Assembly (NCBI RefSeq): GCF_030849025.1
Contig: NZ_CP118224.1
Span: 2,787,001 to 2,851,000 of the forward strand
Source of the DNA: Oceanimonas pelagia
Lineage (GTDB): Bacteria; Pseudomonadota; Gammaproteobacteria; Enterobacterales; Aeromonadaceae
Length of the DNA stretch: 64,000 bases
Direction: 5' to 3'
The translations under genes were made by a program, and so were the position numbers. The notes under the pieces were generated by a model that ran no database searches, was not told the DNA's origin, and saw nothing but the letters and a program-made list of their open reading frames with translations. Shown piece after piece: positions 45,963 through 59,511 of the stretch (the first letter of the stretch is position 1; each line of letters opens with the position of its first letter).

Positions 45963-46054
45963 GAACAATCCTCGCAATTTGAGACACGGCAGTATACTGA
46001 CCGCCTCCCAAGGGAACAAGGCCGGCAGCCAGGGGGAAACCGGCCCTGTTCGAA

Positions 46055-47722
46055 TCAGGACCGGTAGCTGTTCAGGCCTTCCAGCCGAAAACCGCTTACC
46101 GCCAGCTGCAGCTGCTCCGCCAGGGTCGCCAGCTCCCGGCTGGCGCTGGCGGTCTGCTCCGCCCCGGCGGCGTTTTCCTCGCCCATGCCATGAATGCTGG
46201 TGATGTTGCGGCTGATGTTCTCGGTGACCGAGGCCTGCTCTTCCACCGCGCTGGCGATCTGGGTGTTCATGTCGTGGATCAGCTGCACCGCCGAACTGAT
46301 CATCTCCAGCGCCTGCTCCGCTTCACGCGCCCGTCCGACCGTGATCTCGGCCCGCTGACGGCCACTGTCCATGGCCGCCCGCGCCTTTTCCGCATCGCCC
46401 TGAAGACGGGCAATGGTGGTCACGATTTCCTGGGAAGACTGCTGGGTCTGCTCGGCCAGATTGCGTACCTCGGCGGCCACCACCGCAAAGCCGCGGCCCT
46501 GCTCACCGGCCCGGGCCGCCTCAATGGCGGCATTCAGCGCCAGCAGATTGGTGCGGTCGGCAATTTCCTGAATCACCTCGACCACGGTACTGATTTGGGT
46601 GCTGCTGTCGGCCAGCGACTGCACCACCAGACTGGTGCTGCCAACCTCTTCCGCCAGGCTTTGAATGTGCTCCACCGTTTGCAGCACTACCCGCCGCCCC
46701 TGCTCGGCGGCATCAAAGGCCGACTTCGCCGACTCCGCCGCCTGGGCGGTATTCTGCGACACCTCCTGCACCGTGGCCGACATCTGGTTGATGGCGGTGG
46801 CCACCTGCTCGGTATCCTGTTGCTGACGCTCCAGATTGGCACTGGTCTGCAACGACACCGCCGAGGTCTCTTCCGCCGCCGAAGCCAGCCCCGAGCTGGA
46901 CATGTTGATCTGCCCCACCAGCTCCCTCAGCTTCTCGGTCATGTGCTGCAGACGGCCGTAGACCCCGGCAGCATTAGGCAGAAAGCGCAGGCCGAGATCG
47001 CCCGCGGCCACGGCCCCGGCAATGCGCTCCATTTCGGCGGGCTCGGCCCCCAGCGGCTGCAGCACGGTGCGCCGCAATACCCAGCCCAGCAACAGGCTCA
47101 GCAGCACCAGCAACACCGCCATGACTACCATCACCATCACCACGGTACGCTTTTGCTGCTCGGCGGAGGCCACCTCCCGCCCCAGCCGGGTCAGCAACAG
47201 GGAAATGAAGTCGTTCACCGAATCCTGCATAACCTGTTTGCTGCTGTCGTAGCTTTCACTGAATACCCGGTTCCAGGCTTCCCGGGTCTGCCCGGCAAGC
47301 ATCAGCTCTATCGCTTCTTCTTCCAGCCGGGCCATGGTCAGGGTGGCCTGGCGGCCCCGCTCCAGGGTACTCAGCTCTTCATCGCTCAGCTCCATCTCCT
47401 TGAGCATCTGAGCGTTGGACAGGGTCTTGCCGTCCACCCGTGCGGCCTTGCCTTCGGTCATGGCGAGCACCTGCTGATAGCTCTGCAATTCATGAGGCAT
47501 GGAGGTAGCCACGTAGTTGCGAATGCTGGAAGTGAGCTCACTCGACATCACCCGCATCAGGTTGGCGGAGTTGAAATACTCGAATTGTTTATCCTGCGCC
47601 TGCTCCACCTCATTCTGGGCCTGCAACAACAAATACAGCGTCCCGGCCAGGATCAGGGCAAAACCCAGCGCCACCACAATAATCAGCCGAATTACCCCCT
47701 TCAGGGTCATTGTGCCCTTCAT
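46055..47722 (-). CDS. Membrane methyl-accepting chemotaxis protein
   Basis: 555 residues: membrane segment at about 9-33, helical periplasmic sensor domain (about 34-195), second membrane segment (about 197-222), HAMP, and a complete MCP signalling domain with the tip [17 protein letters not shown]. No CheR-binding pentapeptide at the end. The start ATG 47720-47722 follows AGGAGAGGGGG. The sensor belongs to the four-helix-bundle type; its ligand is unknown. A truncated paralogue lies directly upstream on the same strand. Confidence 0.93.
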   Translation of the reverse strand: MKGTMTLKGVIRLIIVVALGFALILAGTLYLLLQAQNEVEQAQDKQFEYFNSANLMRVMSSELTSSIRNYVATSMPHELQSYQQVLAMTEGKAARVDGKTLSNAQMLKEMELSDEELSTLERGRQATLTMARLEEEAIELMLAGQTREAWNRVFSESYDSSKQVMQDSVNDFISLLLTRLGREVASAEQQKRTVVMVMVVMAVLLVLLSLLLGWVLRRTVLQPLGAEPAEMERIAGAVAAGDLGLRFLPNAAGVYGRLQHMTEKLRELVGQINMSSSGLASAAEETSAVSLQTSANLERQQQDTEQVATAINQMSATVQEVSQNTAQAAESAKSAFDAAEQGRRVVLQTVEHIQSLAEEVGSTSLVVQSLADSSTQISTVVEVIQEIADRTNLLALNAAIEAARAGEQGRGFAVVAAEVRNLAEQTQQSSQEIVTTIARLQGDAEKARAAMDSGRQRAEITVGRAREAEQALEMISSAVQLIHDMNTQIASAVEEQASVTENISRNITSIHGMGEENAAGAEQTASASRELATLAEQLQLAVSGFRLEGLNSYRS

Positions 47723-47833
47723 GCTCCCCCTCTCCTTGCAAAGCAAATATGGTCGTTACCACTGAATACAGACGGCGGGATTATGTTCCAGGTGAAACCA
47801 AAACAAAATAAAAAGTTAATTCAAAACGAAGCC

Positions 47834-48553
47834 TTATTTATGCCGGACCTGGATACCGGGAGGTTGACCGGGAAACAGCGGCCAGGGGCCGGCGGCGGGC
47901 TGAGGAGCGTGCCGTCGCAGCCCCAGCCACAGCACGCCTGCCGCCAGCATCAACGCCAGGAAAATCATTACCATGGCGATCATCGCATGATGGTGCTGTT
48001 GCCGCGCCCGCTCTATATTACGGTCCAGCCTGGTCACCAGCTGGCTGATAAACTGGTTGACCGACTCGGCCACCACCTCGCTGTAGCTGTCGTAATCGGC
48101 GTTAAACACCTTCTGCCGGGCCTGAGCATAGTTCCCCGCTTCCACCAGCCGCAGCGCCTCGTCTTCCAGCCGGGCCAGGGTCAGGGTGGCCTGACGCGCC
48201 CGCTCCAGCAGATTGAGCTCTTCCCGGGTCAGGGTCATTTCCCGCAGCAGCTGTTCATTGGACACGGCACGACCGTTATCTCGAGGATGACGTCCTTCGG
48301 TCATGGCCAGCACATGGCGATACAGGGACAGGCTGCGCTCCGAGCCGGTATAGGCATAATTGCGAATACCGGCGCTCAGTTGCCCCGATAACAACCGAAT
48401 CTGATTGGCCGAGTCGAAATATTCAAACCGCGTCTGCTGAGCCTGATACAACGCCTGCTGCGCTCGCAGCAATAGCACCAGCGCCACTACGCCTGCCAGC
48501 AGCAGCGCCGGCACCAGGGTAAATGCCAGCCGCAAAACCACCTTGTGATGCAT
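47834..48553 (-). CDS. Sensor-only chemoreceptor paralogue lacking signalling domain
   Basis: 239 residues with two membrane segments (about 8-30 and 188-210) around a periplasmic helical domain closely related to that of the next gene: FEYFDSANQIRLLS versus [14 protein letters not shown], then HVLAMTEG versus QVLAMTEG, and RARQATLTLARLEDEA versus [16 protein letters not shown]. After the second membrane segment only about 25 residues follow: no HAMP and no MCP tip. The frame is clean with a proper stop, so it is a stable short gene or a recent truncation. It could form mixed dimers with the full receptor. Confidence 0.8.
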   Translation of the reverse strand: MHHKVVLRLAFTLVPALLLAGVVALVLLLRAQQALYQAQQTRFEYFDSANQIRLLSGQLSAGIRNYAYTGSERSLSLYRHVLAMTEGRHPRDNGRAVSNEQLLREMTLTREELNLLERARQATLTLARLEDEALRLVEAGNYAQARQKVFNADYDSYSEVVAESVNQFISQLVTRLDRNIERARQQHHHAMIAMVMIFLALMLAAGVLWLGLRRHAPQPAAGPWPLFPGQPPGIQVRHK

Positions 48554-48745
48554 GAATGCCTCTTGTTTTTATCCCGTCTTTATTTTTATTTTCCCCTTTT
48601 GGCGGGGGCGAAAATTATGGGCCAATCAGGAGCAAAGTGAAACCGGCCCTGCTCCTGCGAGCACAAGAAAAACTATCCCACCATATTTACCTTTGGGAGC
48701 AGGGCAATATTTTGTAATTTATTCCTTTTGCCTTTTATCAAATTA

Positions 48746-48771
48746 AAAAGGCCGCCCTCGGGCGGCCTTTA
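48746..48771 (-). terminator. Terminator of secA
   Basis: On the minus strand AAAGGCCGCC-CGAG-GGCGGCCTTTTT, placed about 20 bases after the secA stop. The 174 bases from here to the sensor-only gene start otherwise hold only AT-rich sequence. Confidence 0.9.
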
Positions 48772-48790
48772 TCACAATATCACGCCAGGC

Positions 48791-51517
<2,727 letters not shown>

Positions 51518-51826
51518 GCTTGGCCAATTGTGATGTTGAAAAAGACCGCCCCGCGCACCGCGGAGCCATAACGAAAATAGTGCCGGAAAAGACGATATGC
51601 CCCATGCTGCCGGCCCTGCGCTTTCAGCATTTCATCATGCAAATGTAACCCGTTGGGGCAGCAAGAAAAAGAGGCAGGTGAATGCGCGAACCGGGAATTA
51701 TATGGTGACGAAGCGGGCAATATTCAAGGGCGGCGGCCACCAAAAGGGCTTGCACGACCAGGGAGCATGATAAAAACCGACGCCAGTGGCGCAAAAATCG
51801 TGCACACAGCAGGGGGAAACAGCATA
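51518..51826 (-). other. lpxC-secA intergenic region, secA leader
   Basis: About 350 bases separate the two genes. It contains a TATAAT-like -10 at 51702-51697, placing the secA transcript start near 51690 with a leader of about 175 bases. A short frame in the leader (ATG at 51630, 38 codons, ending [13 protein letters not shown]) overlaps the secA ATG by 4 bases. It has no ribosome site, no signal peptide and no arrest motif of SecM or VemP, so it is not annotated as a gene. Nothing else was recognised. Confidence 0.5.
51697..51702 (-). promoter_or_regulatory. Candidate -10 element of secA promoter
   Basis: Perfect TATAAT on the minus strand; the best -35 (TTGAAT, 51727-51722) is 19 bases away, so a weak sigma-70 promoter. 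Confidence 0.35.
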
Positions 51827-51860
51827 AAACACGCCGGCGCGGAGAGATGCCGGCGTGTGT
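51827..51860 (-). terminator. Terminator of lpxC (end of the dcw cluster)
   Basis: ACACGCCGGC-N10-GCCGGCGTGT followed by TTTA on the minus strand, 10 bases after the lpxC stop. Confidence 0.8.
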
Positions 51861-51869
51861 GCACGAGAA

Positions 51870-52793
51870 TCAGGCGGGCTGAAACGCGGTGTCGTAGTAA
51901 CGGATCGGCGATTCGGCGCCCTCGTCACCGAAGGTGACCATTTCCCAGGCCTCGGTCTGCGCCAGCAGCGCCCGCAACAGGTTGTTGTTCAGGGCGTGGC
52001 CGGTCTTGTAGGCCCGGAACTCGCCCAGAATGCTGTGGTTGCACATGTACAGGTCGCCGATGGCGTCCAGCATCTTGTGCTTCACAAACTCGTTGGGGTA
52101 ACGCAATCCGTCTTCGTTGAGCACCTTGTATTCATCCAGCACCACGGCGTTTTCCAGGCTGCCGCCCAGCGCCAGGTTCTGGGAGTGCAGGTACTCGATG
52201 TCGCGCATAAAGCCAAAGGTACGGGCCCGGCTCAGCTCTTTCACAAAGGCAGCACCGGAAAAGTCCAGTACCAGATGCTGACTCTGGCCTTCAAACACCG
52301 GGTGCTTGAAGTCGATGGTCAGGTCCATGCGAAAGCCCTTGTTGAAGGGACGCAGCTCGGCCCATTTGTCGCCGTCTTCCACCCGTACCGGCTGCTTGAT
52401 GCGAATGAAGCGCTTGAGCGCGTTCAGCTCGCGAATGCCGCCGGACTGCAGCAGGTAGATGAAGGGATGGGAGCTGCCGTCCATCACCGGTACCTCGGGG
52501 GCATCCACCTCGATATAGAGGTTGTCGATGCCCAGCCCCGCCAGAGCGGCAGACAGGTGCTCAATGGTAGACACCCGCACGCCCTGATCGTTGACCAGCG
52601 CGGTGCACAGCATGGTGTCCTTCACCAGGTCGGCGTCGGCCCGAATCTCGACCTGCGGCTCCAGATCGGTACGACGAAACACGATACCTGTGTTGGCCGG
52701 CGCAGGAACAAAGCGCAACTGCACCTTGTGACCGGAATGCAGACCGATTCCGGTGGCCTGCACGGTATTCTTGAGAGTTCGTTGTCTAATCAT
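51870..52793 (-). CDS. lpxC: UDP-3-O-acyl-N-acetylglucosamine deacetylase LpxC
   Basis: Zinc deacetylase for the committed step of lipid A synthesis; 307 residues. Zinc and catalytic residues lie in [12 protein letters not shown] (His), [13 protein letters not shown] (His and Asp) and the late His near NNNLLRALL. Conserved start [19 protein letters not shown]. The C-terminal tail, where FtsH recognises E. coli LpxC, is present and ends in YYDTAFQPA. It follows ftsZ by 96 bases. Confidence 0.97.
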   Translation of the reverse strand: MIRQRTLKNTVQATGIGLHSGHKVQLRFVPAPANTGIVFRRTDLEPQVEIRADADLVKDTMLCTALVNDQGVRVSTIEHLSAALAGLGIDNLYIEVDAPEVPVMDGSSHPFIYLLQSGGIRELNALKRFIRIKQPVRVEDGDKWAELRPFNKGFRMDLTIDFKHPVFEGQSQHLVLDFSGAAFVKELSRARTFGFMRDIEYLHSQNLALGGSLENAVVLDEYKVLNEDGLRYPNEFVKHKMLDAIGDLYMCNHSILGEFRAYKTGHALNNNLLRALLAQTEAWEMVTFGDEGAESPIRYYDTAFQPA

Positions 52794-52889
52794 AGGATTG
52801 TCCGTCAGTCAGATAGCCCGATTCGAACCATATAAAATGGCCATACATGCTAACACATTTTTCCTCGCCCGCGCCAATCCGGCGCGTTT

Positions 52890-54029
52890 TTAGTCAGCCT
52901 GCTTGCGCAGAAACGCCGGAATGTCCAGGTAATCCAGATCGGTTTTCACCTGGGCATTGTCGCCGCCCACCGCCAGCTTGCCGGGCTGTTCGTCGTGGCC
53001 GCTGTCGGCACGGCGCAGGCCGTTGTCGTCGCGGCTGTTGCCGGATTTCACCAGGGTGATGTCGGGCTTGCGCTCGGCGCCGATGCCGGTGGCCACCACG
53101 GTCACCCGCAGTTCGTCGGTGATCTCCGGATCCAGCACGGTACCCACCACCACGGTGGCGTTCTCGGAGGCAAAGGCCTTGACCGCGTTGCCCACGGTTT
53201 CGAACTCTTCAATGCTCATGTCGAGGCCGGCGGTGATGTTCACCAGAATGCCCCGGGCACCGGCCAGATCCACGTCTTCCAGCAGCGGGCTGGAGATGGC
53301 CTTCTCGGCGGCCTCCTCGGCACGGTCTTCACCGGTGGCACAGCCGGTTCCCATCATGGCGGTGCCCATTTCACGCATCACGGTGCGCACGTCGGCGAAA
53401 TCCACGTTGATCAGGCCCGGACGGGTAATCAGCTCGGCAATGCCCTGCACCGCCCCCAGCAGCACGTTGTTGGCGGCCTTGAAGGCGTCCAGCAGGGAAA
53501 TGCCCCGGCCCAGCACCTTGAGCAGCTTGTCGTTGGGAATGGTGATCAGGGAGTCGACGTGCTTGGCCAGCTCGTTGATGCCCTGCTGGGCGTAGTTCAT
53601 GCGTTTCTTGCCTTCAAAGGCAAAGGGCTTGGTCACCACCGCCACGGTCAGAATGCCCAGCTCCTTGGCCACCTCGGCCACCACGGGGGCGGCGCCGGTG
53701 CCGGTGCCACCGCCCATGCCGGCGGCGATAAACACCATGTCGGCGCCGTCGAGCAGATCGCGGATGGCGTCCTTGTCCTCCAGCGCCGCATCCCGTCCCA
53801 CTTCCGGATTGGCACCCGCGCCCAGGCCTTTCGTAATGGCGCTGCCGACCTGCAGGGTGTGGTGGGCGCTGGCGTTGCGCAGCGCCTGGGCATCGGTGTT
53901 AATGGCCAGGAATTCAACCCCTTCGAGGTTTTCCCGCACCATGTGCTCCACGGCGTTACCGCCGCCGCCACCCACACCGACCACTTTAATGACGGCTTCC
54001 TGCTCGTGATCATTCATCAGTTCAAACAT
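52890..54029 (-). CDS. ftsZ: Cell division GTPase FtsZ
   Basis: 379 residues. The tubulin signature [11 protein letters not shown]7 loop [11 protein letters not shown], a variable linker and the conserved C-terminal peptide [13 protein letters not shown] for FtsA/ZipA binding are all present. The ATG at 54027-54029 is preferred: a GTG three codons upstream lies within the ribosome site GGAGAGAGG. It follows ftsA by 44 bases. Confidence 0.98.
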   Translation of the reverse strand: MFELMNDHEQEAVIKVVGVGGGGGNAVEHMVRENLEGVEFLAINTDAQALRNASAHHTLQVGSAITKGLGAGANPEVGRDAALEDKDAIRDLLDGADMVFIAAGMGGGTGTGAAPVVAEVAKELGILTVAVVTKPFAFEGKKRMNYAQQGINELAKHVDSLITIPNDKLLKVLGRGISLLDAFKAANNVLLGAVQGIAELITRPGLINVDFADVRTVMREMGTAMMGTGCATGEDRAEEAAEKAISSPLLEDVDLAGARGILVNITAGLDMSIEEFETVGNAVKAFASENATVVVGTVLDPEITDELRVTVVATGIGAERKPDITLVKSGNSRDDNGLRRADSGHDEQPGKLAVGGDNAQVKTDLDYLDIPAFLRKQAD

Positions 54030-54073
54030 AGGATTCACCCTCTCTCCGCTTGGTTCCTGGTTTCCTGCCAGGA

Positions 54074-55330
54074 TTAAAATTCACCACGCAGCCAGTTGCC
54101 GACCCGCTTGAACAGGCTGGTAACACTGGACTTGCTGTTGTATTCCTGTTGAGGCATGGACTGATGCTCTTTGCCGTATTGCAGCAGCCCCACGGCGGTG
54201 GAATACACCGGCGTCTCAACATAATCCGATAAGCCCTTGATGCCGGCGGGCTGGCCGATGCGCACCTGGCACTGAAAGATCTGCTCGGCACATTCCACCA
54301 GGCCTTCGATCTGGGCGGCACCACCGGTGAGCACCAGGCCGGCGGCCAGTTGATGCTTGACCCCGGCCTTTTTCAGCTCGGTCTGCACCCGGGCCAGCTC
54401 CTGATTGATCATGCCGAGCAACTCGCTGTAACGGGGCTCGATCACTTCCGCCAGGGTCTGGCGCTGCAGGCTGCGCGCCGGCCGTCCCCCCACGCTGGGC
54501 ACTTCAATACTGTCTTCCTTGCTCACCAGCCGGCTGAAGGCGCAGCCATGGCGCACCTTGATCGCCTCCGCGTCCAGCGGCGGCGTGCCAAAGGCGTAGG
54601 CGATGTCACTGGTCACCGTGCTGCCGGCATAGGGGATCACCTTGGTATGGCGCAGGGCGCCGCCGGTGAACACCGCCATGTCCATGGTGCCGCCGCCGAT
54701 ATCCACTACGCATACACCCAGCTCCTTTTCATCTTCGGTCAGCACCGCATAGCTAGAGGCCAGGGCGCTGAAAATAAGCTGGTCTACCCGCAGTCCCAGA
54801 CGCTCCACGCACTTTTCGATGTTGCGCGCCATGTCGTTGTGGCAGGTGATCAGGTGCACCTTGGCGTGCATGCGCACCCCCGACAGGCCGATGGGGTTCT
54901 TGATCCCCTCCTGAAAATCGATGGAGTACTCCTGGGGGATCACGTGCAGCACCCGGTGCTCGTCGGACAAGCGCACCGACTTGGCGGTGTGGATCACGTT
55001 GTCCATGTCTTCCTGGGTGACTTCCTCGTCCGACACCGGCACCATGCCGGTTTCGTTGCGGCACTCGATGTGTTTGCCCGACAGCCCCAGATACACGGAG
55101 GTAATCTGGCAATCGGCCATCATTTCGGCCTCGTCCACCGCCCGCTTGAGGGACTTGACCACCGACTCGAGATCGTTCACGCCGCCCTTGTCCATGCCCT
55201 TGGCGGCATGGCTGCCCAGGCCGATGATATTGAGATCACCGTCCGGCAGCACTTCGCCCACCAGGGCGGTGACCTTGGCCGTGCCGATATCAAGCCCGAC
55301 GATCAGATTTCGTTCCGCGCTCTTGGTCAT
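54074..55330 (-). CDS. ftsA: Cell division protein FtsA
   Basis: Actin-like membrane tether of FtsZ; 418 residues (E. coli has 420). Nucleotide-binding motif [15 protein letters not shown] is near the start, [14 protein letters not shown] is the phosphate-2 loop, and the C-terminal amphipathic helix ends [12 protein letters not shown] 55328-55330 is the family start; the gene begins inside the 3' end of ftsQ (41-base overlap). Confidence 0.97.
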   Translation of the reverse strand: MTKSAERNLIVGLDIGTAKVTALVGEVLPDGDLNIIGLGSHAAKGMDKGGVNDLESVVKSLKRAVDEAEMMADCQITSVYLGLSGKHIECRNETGMVPVSDEEVTQEDMDNVIHTAKSVRLSDEHRVLHVIPQEYSIDFQEGIKNPIGLSGVRMHAKVHLITCHNDMARNIEKCVERLGLRVDQLIFSALASSYAVLTEDEKELGVCVVDIGGGTMDMAVFTGGALRHTKVIPYAGSTVTSDIAYAFGTPPLDAEAIKVRHGCAFSRLVSKEDSIEVPSVGGRPARSLQRQTLAEVIEPRYSELLGMINQELARVQTELKKAGVKHQLAAGLVLTGGAAQIEGLVECAEQIFQCQVRIGQPAGIKGLSDYVETPVYSTAVGLLQYGKEHQSMPQQEYNSKSSVTSLFKRVGNWLRGEF

Positions 55331-56054
55331 TCTCTTCGTCCTGCTTCCATCCCACTGCCAGTCCGGTATCGTAACGCAGGTCGAGATAAGCCACTCGCTC
55401 GCGCCCCACAATGCCCGGATAGACATTCACAAATCGTTTCAGGCGGGCTTCGATGTCGTCCCGCCCCAGTATCAGCCTGACACCATCGCTCAGGGTCAGT
55501 TCCCAGGAAAATCGCGGCGTCAGGTGCAACCGGCGAATATCGTAGCCCTTGCCCGCCAGCAACGGCTGCAGCCGCCGGTATTCTTCCAACACCCGGGGAG
55601 CTTCCTGATCCGGCCCCGACAGGCGCACCAGATCCAGCTCGCCCCGGTGGGCCTCAAACACCTCGCCATGGGTGTTGACCAGGGCATCCTCGTTCCAGAA
55701 CGCCGCCACCGGCTGCTCGACAATGTACACCCGCAGGCTGTCGGGCCACTGCTTGCGCACCGAGGCCTGATACACCCAGGGCAGTGCCTGCAACTGTTGC
55801 TGCACCCGATCCACCTCCAGGGTGAAAAAGTTGCCCACCTCGGGCAACGCCAGCACCGACTGACGAATTTCGTCCTGGCTCACAAAGCGGTGTTCCCCCT
55901 GAACAATCAGGCTGTTCACCGGCACCTGGTTGGCCGCCGTGGCCCACATCACCGCCTGCCACAGGCCCCAGATCAGGGTGCCCAGCACCAGCAGGAAAAA
56001 CAGCAGGCCGGACAAAAAGCCCAGCCGGGTACGGCTGACCGCGGCCTCGCTCAT
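55290..56054 (-). CDS. ftsQ: Cell division protein FtsQ
   Basis: 254-residue bitopic division protein: short cytoplasmic start, one membrane segment (about 15-36), POTRA domain (VNSLIVQGEHRFVSQDEIR) and beta domain that binds FtsL/FtsB. Its 3' end overlaps ftsA by 41 bases, one of the larger overlaps in the cluster. Confidence 0.95.
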   Translation of the reverse strand: MSEAAVSRTRLGFLSGLLFFLLVLGTLIWGLWQAVMWATAANQVPVNSLIVQGEHRFVSQDEIRQSVLALPEVGNFFTLEVDRVQQQLQALPWVYQASVRKQWPDSLRVYIVEQPVAAFWNEDALVNTHGEVFEAHRGELDLVRLSGPDQEAPRVLEEYRRLQPLLAGKGYDIRRLHLTPRFSWELTLSDGVRLILGRDDIEARLKRFVNVYPGIVGRERVAYLDLRYDTGLAVGWKQDEENDQERGTKSDRRA

Positions 56055-56055
56055 A

Positions 56056-56973
56056 TCAGTCCGCCATGTCCAGCACGCGCACCACCAGCTGGTCGAAGTC
56101 GAGGCCGGCCACCCGGGCCGCCTTGGGCACCAGGCTGGTTTCAGTCATACCCGGTACCGTATTGACCTCCAGCAGCCACCACTGGCCGGCCCGGTCGCGC
56201 ATCAGATCCACCCGGCCCCAGCCGCTGGCAGCCACGGCCTCAAAGGCGCGCAGGCACAGCTCGCCCAGCGCCTGCTCTTCCTGCTCGCTCAGGCCACAGG
56301 GGCACAGGTATTCGGTATCCCCCGACTGGTACTTGGCCGAGTAGTCGTAAAAGGTGTGGGGCGTGCGCAGGCGAATGGCCGGCAGCGCCCGCTCACCCAG
56401 AATGCTGACGGTATACTCGTCGCCGTCGATAAAACGCTCCAGCAGCACCTCGTCGTCGAATTCAAAGGCCGCTTCAATGGCGGCAGCCAGCTCGGATTCA
56501 TTCTCCGCCCGGGCCATACCGATGCTGGAACCTTCGTGAGAGGGCTTGACGAACACCGGACCGGCAAAGCGCGCCATCAGTGCGGCGGCCTGCGCCGGCT
56601 GGTAGTCCTTGCGGCGCACGATCTCGAAGTCGGCGGTGGGCAGCCCCGTGGCGCGCCATACCTGCTTGGTGCGGATCTTGTCCATGGCCAGGGCCGCCCC
56701 CAGCACCCGGGAGCCGGTATAGGGAAGCCCCAGGTGCTCCAGTGCCCCCTGCAGGGTGCCGTCTTCACCACCCCGGCCGTGCACCACGATAAAGGCCCGG
56801 TCAAAGCCGTCTTCCTTCAGCTGCGCCAGCGGATAGTCCCTGGTGTCGATGCCGTGGGCGTTCACCCCGGCCCGCTGCAGCCCGGCCAGCACGGCGGCGC
56901 CGGAGCGCAATGACACTTCCCGCTCGGCGGAGCGGCCGCCAAACAGCACTGCTACCTTGCCGAATTGTTCCAT
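56056..56973 (-). CDS. ddlB: D-alanine--D-alanine ligase DdlB
   Basis: ATP-grasp ligase for the D-Ala-D-Ala of the murein precursor; 305 residues. KVAVLFGGRSAEREVSLRSG opening, ATP-binding FVKPSHEGSSIGM, and metal residues in LLEVNTVPGMTETSL. It overlaps murC by one base and ends one base before ftsQ, so the three are coupled. Confidence 0.96.
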   Translation of the reverse strand: MEQFGKVAVLFGGRSAEREVSLRSGAAVLAGLQRAGVNAHGIDTRDYPLAQLKEDGFDRAFIVVHGRGGEDGTLQGALEHLGLPYTGSRVLGAALAMDKIRTKQVWRATGLPTADFEIVRRKDYQPAQAAALMARFAGPVFVKPSHEGSSIGMARAENESELAAAIEAAFEFDDEVLLERFIDGDEYTVSILGERALPAIRLRTPHTFYDYSAKYQSGDTEYLCPCGLSEQEEQALGELCLRAFEAVAASGWGRVDLMRDRAGQWWLLEVNTVPGMTETSLVPKAARVAGLDFDQLVVRVLDMAD

Positions 56974-58430
56974 TACTGGCCTCCTTGCTGTTTCATTGCC
57001 TCAACCGAAAGTTTGCAGCCACCCAGCTTGCGCGCCAGGGCACCCACGTTGCCGGCCCCCTGAGTCAGCACGATGTCGCCGTCCTGCATCAGTTCCGCCA
57101 GCACCATGGGCACCTCGTCGGGACTGGCCACGTAAATGGGCTCCTGGCCCCGGCTGCGAATGGTGCGGCACAGGGCGCGGCTGTCGGCGCCGGGAATGGG
57201 CGCCTCGCCCGCACTGTACACTTCCAGCAGGATCAGCACATCGCTTTTCGACAGCACGTCGACAAAGTCTTCGTACAGATCCCGGGTACGGGTGTAGCGG
57301 TGGGGCTGGTAAATGGTCACCAGCCGGCGTTCGGGCCAGCCGGCACGCACCGCATTCTGGGTGGCGCGCACCTCGCTCGGGTGATGGCCGTAGTCGTCCA
57401 CCAGCTTGACCCGGCCACGGCCGGTGTCGAACTCGCCGTATTGCTGAAAGCGCCGGCCCACGCCCTCGAATTTCTTCAGCGCCGCCAGAATGGCCCCGTC
57501 TTCGATGCCGTCCTCGCAGGCCACGGCGATGGCCGCCGCCGCGTTCTGGGCATTGTGCCGGCCCGGCAGGTTGAGCTGCACGTCCAGGCAGCTGCCGTCG
57601 GGGCGGCACACGCGAAAGGTGCTGTGATCCGCCTGCTGGTGAAAGTCTTCCACCCGGTAGTCGGCCTCGGGGTGAAAGCCGTAGCTGACAAACTGACGAC
57701 CGATGCGCGGCAGCAGGCCGCGCACCACCTCGTCATCGATGCACAGCACCGCCAGGCCGTAAAACGGCAGGTTGTGCAGGAACTCGATAAAGGTGCCTTC
57801 CAGCTTGCTGAAATCACCGCCGTAGGTGTCCATGTGATCCGCTTCGATATTGGTGACGATAGACACCATGGGCTGCAGGTGCAGGAAGGAGGCATCGCTC
57901 TCGTCCGCCTCGGCGATCAGGTAGCGACTGGAGCCCAGCCGGGCATTACAGCCGGCGCTGTTGAGCAGGCCGCCGATCACGAAAGTGGGATCCAGTCCGG
58001 CCTCACCATAGATGCTGGCCACCAGGCTGGTGGTGGTGGTCTTGCCGTGGGTGCCGGCCACCGCCACGCCGTGGCGAAAGCGCATCAGCTCCGCCAGCAT
58101 TTCGGCCCGGCGCACCACCGGAATGCGCAGATCCCTCGCCGCCAGCAGTTCGGGGTTGTCGGCCTTGATGGCGGTCGATACCACCACCACGCTGGCACCG
58201 GCCACCTGCTGGGCATCATGACCCAGAAAAATGGTGGCGCCCATGGCCTGCAGCCGGTCGGTGACCGGGTTGTAGGCGATGTCGGAGCCGGAAATGGCAT
58301 AGCCCTCGTTGGCCAGCACTTCGGCAATACCGCCCATACCGGCACCGCCGATGCCGATAAAGTGAATGCGCCTGACCCGTCTCATCTCGGGGATCATGCT
58401 TCTCAGTTTTGCCAGTTCAACCTTGGTCAT
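56973..58430 (-). CDS. murC: UDP-N-acetylmuramate--L-alanine ligase MurC
   Basis: 485 residues. Rossmann opening [20 protein letters not shown] loop [12 protein letters not shown], and Mur-ligase C-terminal domain. ATG 58428-58430 gives [19 protein letters not shown], aligned with E. coli MurC; an upstream start at 58490 lies inside murG. Confidence 0.97.
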   Translation of the reverse strand: MTKVELAKLRSMIPEMRRVRRIHFIGIGGAGMGGIAEVLANEGYAISGSDIAYNPVTDRLQAMGATIFLGHDAQQVAGASVVVVSTAIKADNPELLAARDLRIPVVRRAEMLAELMRFRHGVAVAGTHGKTTTTSLVASIYGEAGLDPTFVIGGLLNSAGCNARLGSSRYLIAEADESDASFLHLQPMVSIVTNIEADHMDTYGGDFSKLEGTFIEFLHNLPFYGLAVLCIDDEVVRGLLPRIGRQFVSYGFHPEADYRVEDFHQQADHSTFRVCRPDGSCLDVQLNLPGRHNAQNAAAAIAVACEDGIEDGAILAALKKFEGVGRRFQQYGEFDTGRGRVKLVDDYGHHPSEVRATQNAVRAGWPERRLVTIYQPHRYTRTRDLYEDFVDVLSKSDVLILLEVYSAGEAPIPGADSRALCRTIRSRGQEPIYVASPDEVPMVLAELMQDGDIVLTQGAGNVGALARKLGGCKLSVEAMKQQGGQ

Positions 58431-58443
58431 GCCAGTCTCTCGT

Positions 58444-59511
58444 TTATTTCGCCAGGGTGCGCAGGCAGTGTGCCACCTGCGCCGCCGCATCGGTAATCGC
58501 CTGTTGCCGGGCCTTGCCGGCCATGTCCCGCAGCCGTGCGCGGCTGCCGGCCAGCTGTTCCAGCTGGTGTGCCAGCGCCGCCGGGGTCAGGGTGGCCTGC
58601 GGCATCAGCAGGGCCGCGCCCCGATCCACCAGCGCCTGCGCGTTTTTGGTCTGGTGATCGTCCACCGCATGAGGCAGCGGCACGAAAATGGCGCCCAGGC
58701 CCGCCGCCGCCACTTCCGACACCGTCAGTGCGCCGGCCCGGCACACCACCAGATCGGCCTCGCCGTAGGCGGCGGCCATGTCGGTAATAAAATCGCTCAC
58801 CTCAGCGTCAACACCGTGGGCGGCATAGGCGGAGCGCACCGCCTCGCTGTTGCCCCGGCCGCACTGGTGACGCACCGCTACCTGCGCATTCACCTGCGCC
58901 AGGGCTGCGGGCAGGGTATCGTTGAGCACCTTGGCCCCCAGGCTGCCACCCACCACCAGCAGCCGCAGTGGCTGAGGCTCAAGGCCAATACGCTCGGCCG
59001 GGGCCGGCAGCGCCACCACGTCCGGACGCACCGGGTTGCCCACCACTTCGCCCTGCTCAAAGGCGCCGGGAAAGGCCATCAGCACGCGGCTGGCAATGCG
59101 CGCCAGCAGCCGGTTGGTCATGCCGGCGGCGGCATTCTGCTCGTGCAGCACCAGCGGAATGCCCGCCAGCCTGGCCGCCACCCCGCCCGGGCCGGCGGCA
59201 AAACCGCCCATGCCCAGCACCACATCGGGTTGCGTCTGTTTCAGCACTCGCCGGGCCTGACGCACGGCGTTGGCGATTTTAAAGGGCGCCGCCAGCAGCC
59301 GTTTGAGGCCGTTGCCGCGCACGCCGGCAATGCTGATGGTATGCAGCGGGTAGCCGTGTTTCGGCACCAGCTGGGCTTCCATGCGCTCGGCGGTGCCCAG
59401 CCAGTGAATGGTCCAGCCTTCCTCCCGCAACAGATCCGCCACCGCCAGCCCGGGGAACACATGGCCGCCGGTGCCGCCGGCCATCACCAGCAGGGTCTTG
59501 TTGTTGCTCAT
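58444..59511 (-). CDS. murG: UDP-GlcNAc:lipid I transferase MurG
   Basis: Peripheral GT-B glycosyltransferase that makes lipid II; 355 residues. Glycine loop [20 protein letters not shown]-GlcNAc region [20 protein letters not shown]. Overlaps ftsW by four bases. Confidence 0.97.
   Translation of the reverse strand: MSNNKTLLVMAGGTGGHVFPGLAVADLLREEGWTIHWLGTAERMEAQLVPKHGYPLHTISIAGVRGNGLKRLLAAPFKIANAVRQARRVLKQTQPDVVLGMGGFAAGPGGVAARLAGIPLVLHEQNAAAGMTNRLLARIASRVLMAFPGAFEQGEVVGNPVRPDVVALPAPAERIGLEPQPLRLLVVGGSLGAKVLNDTLPAALAQVNAQVAVRHQCGRGNSEAVRSAYAAHGVDAEVSDFITDMAAAYGEADLVVCRAGALTVSEVAAAGLGAIFVPLPHAVDDHQTKNAQALVDRGAALLMPQATLTPAALAHQLEQLAGSRARLRDMAGKARQQAITDAAAQVAHCLRTLAK

Noticed and set aside
51518..51720. 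SecM or VemP gene before secA
   Set aside because: No signal peptide and no arrest motif in any frame of the gap.
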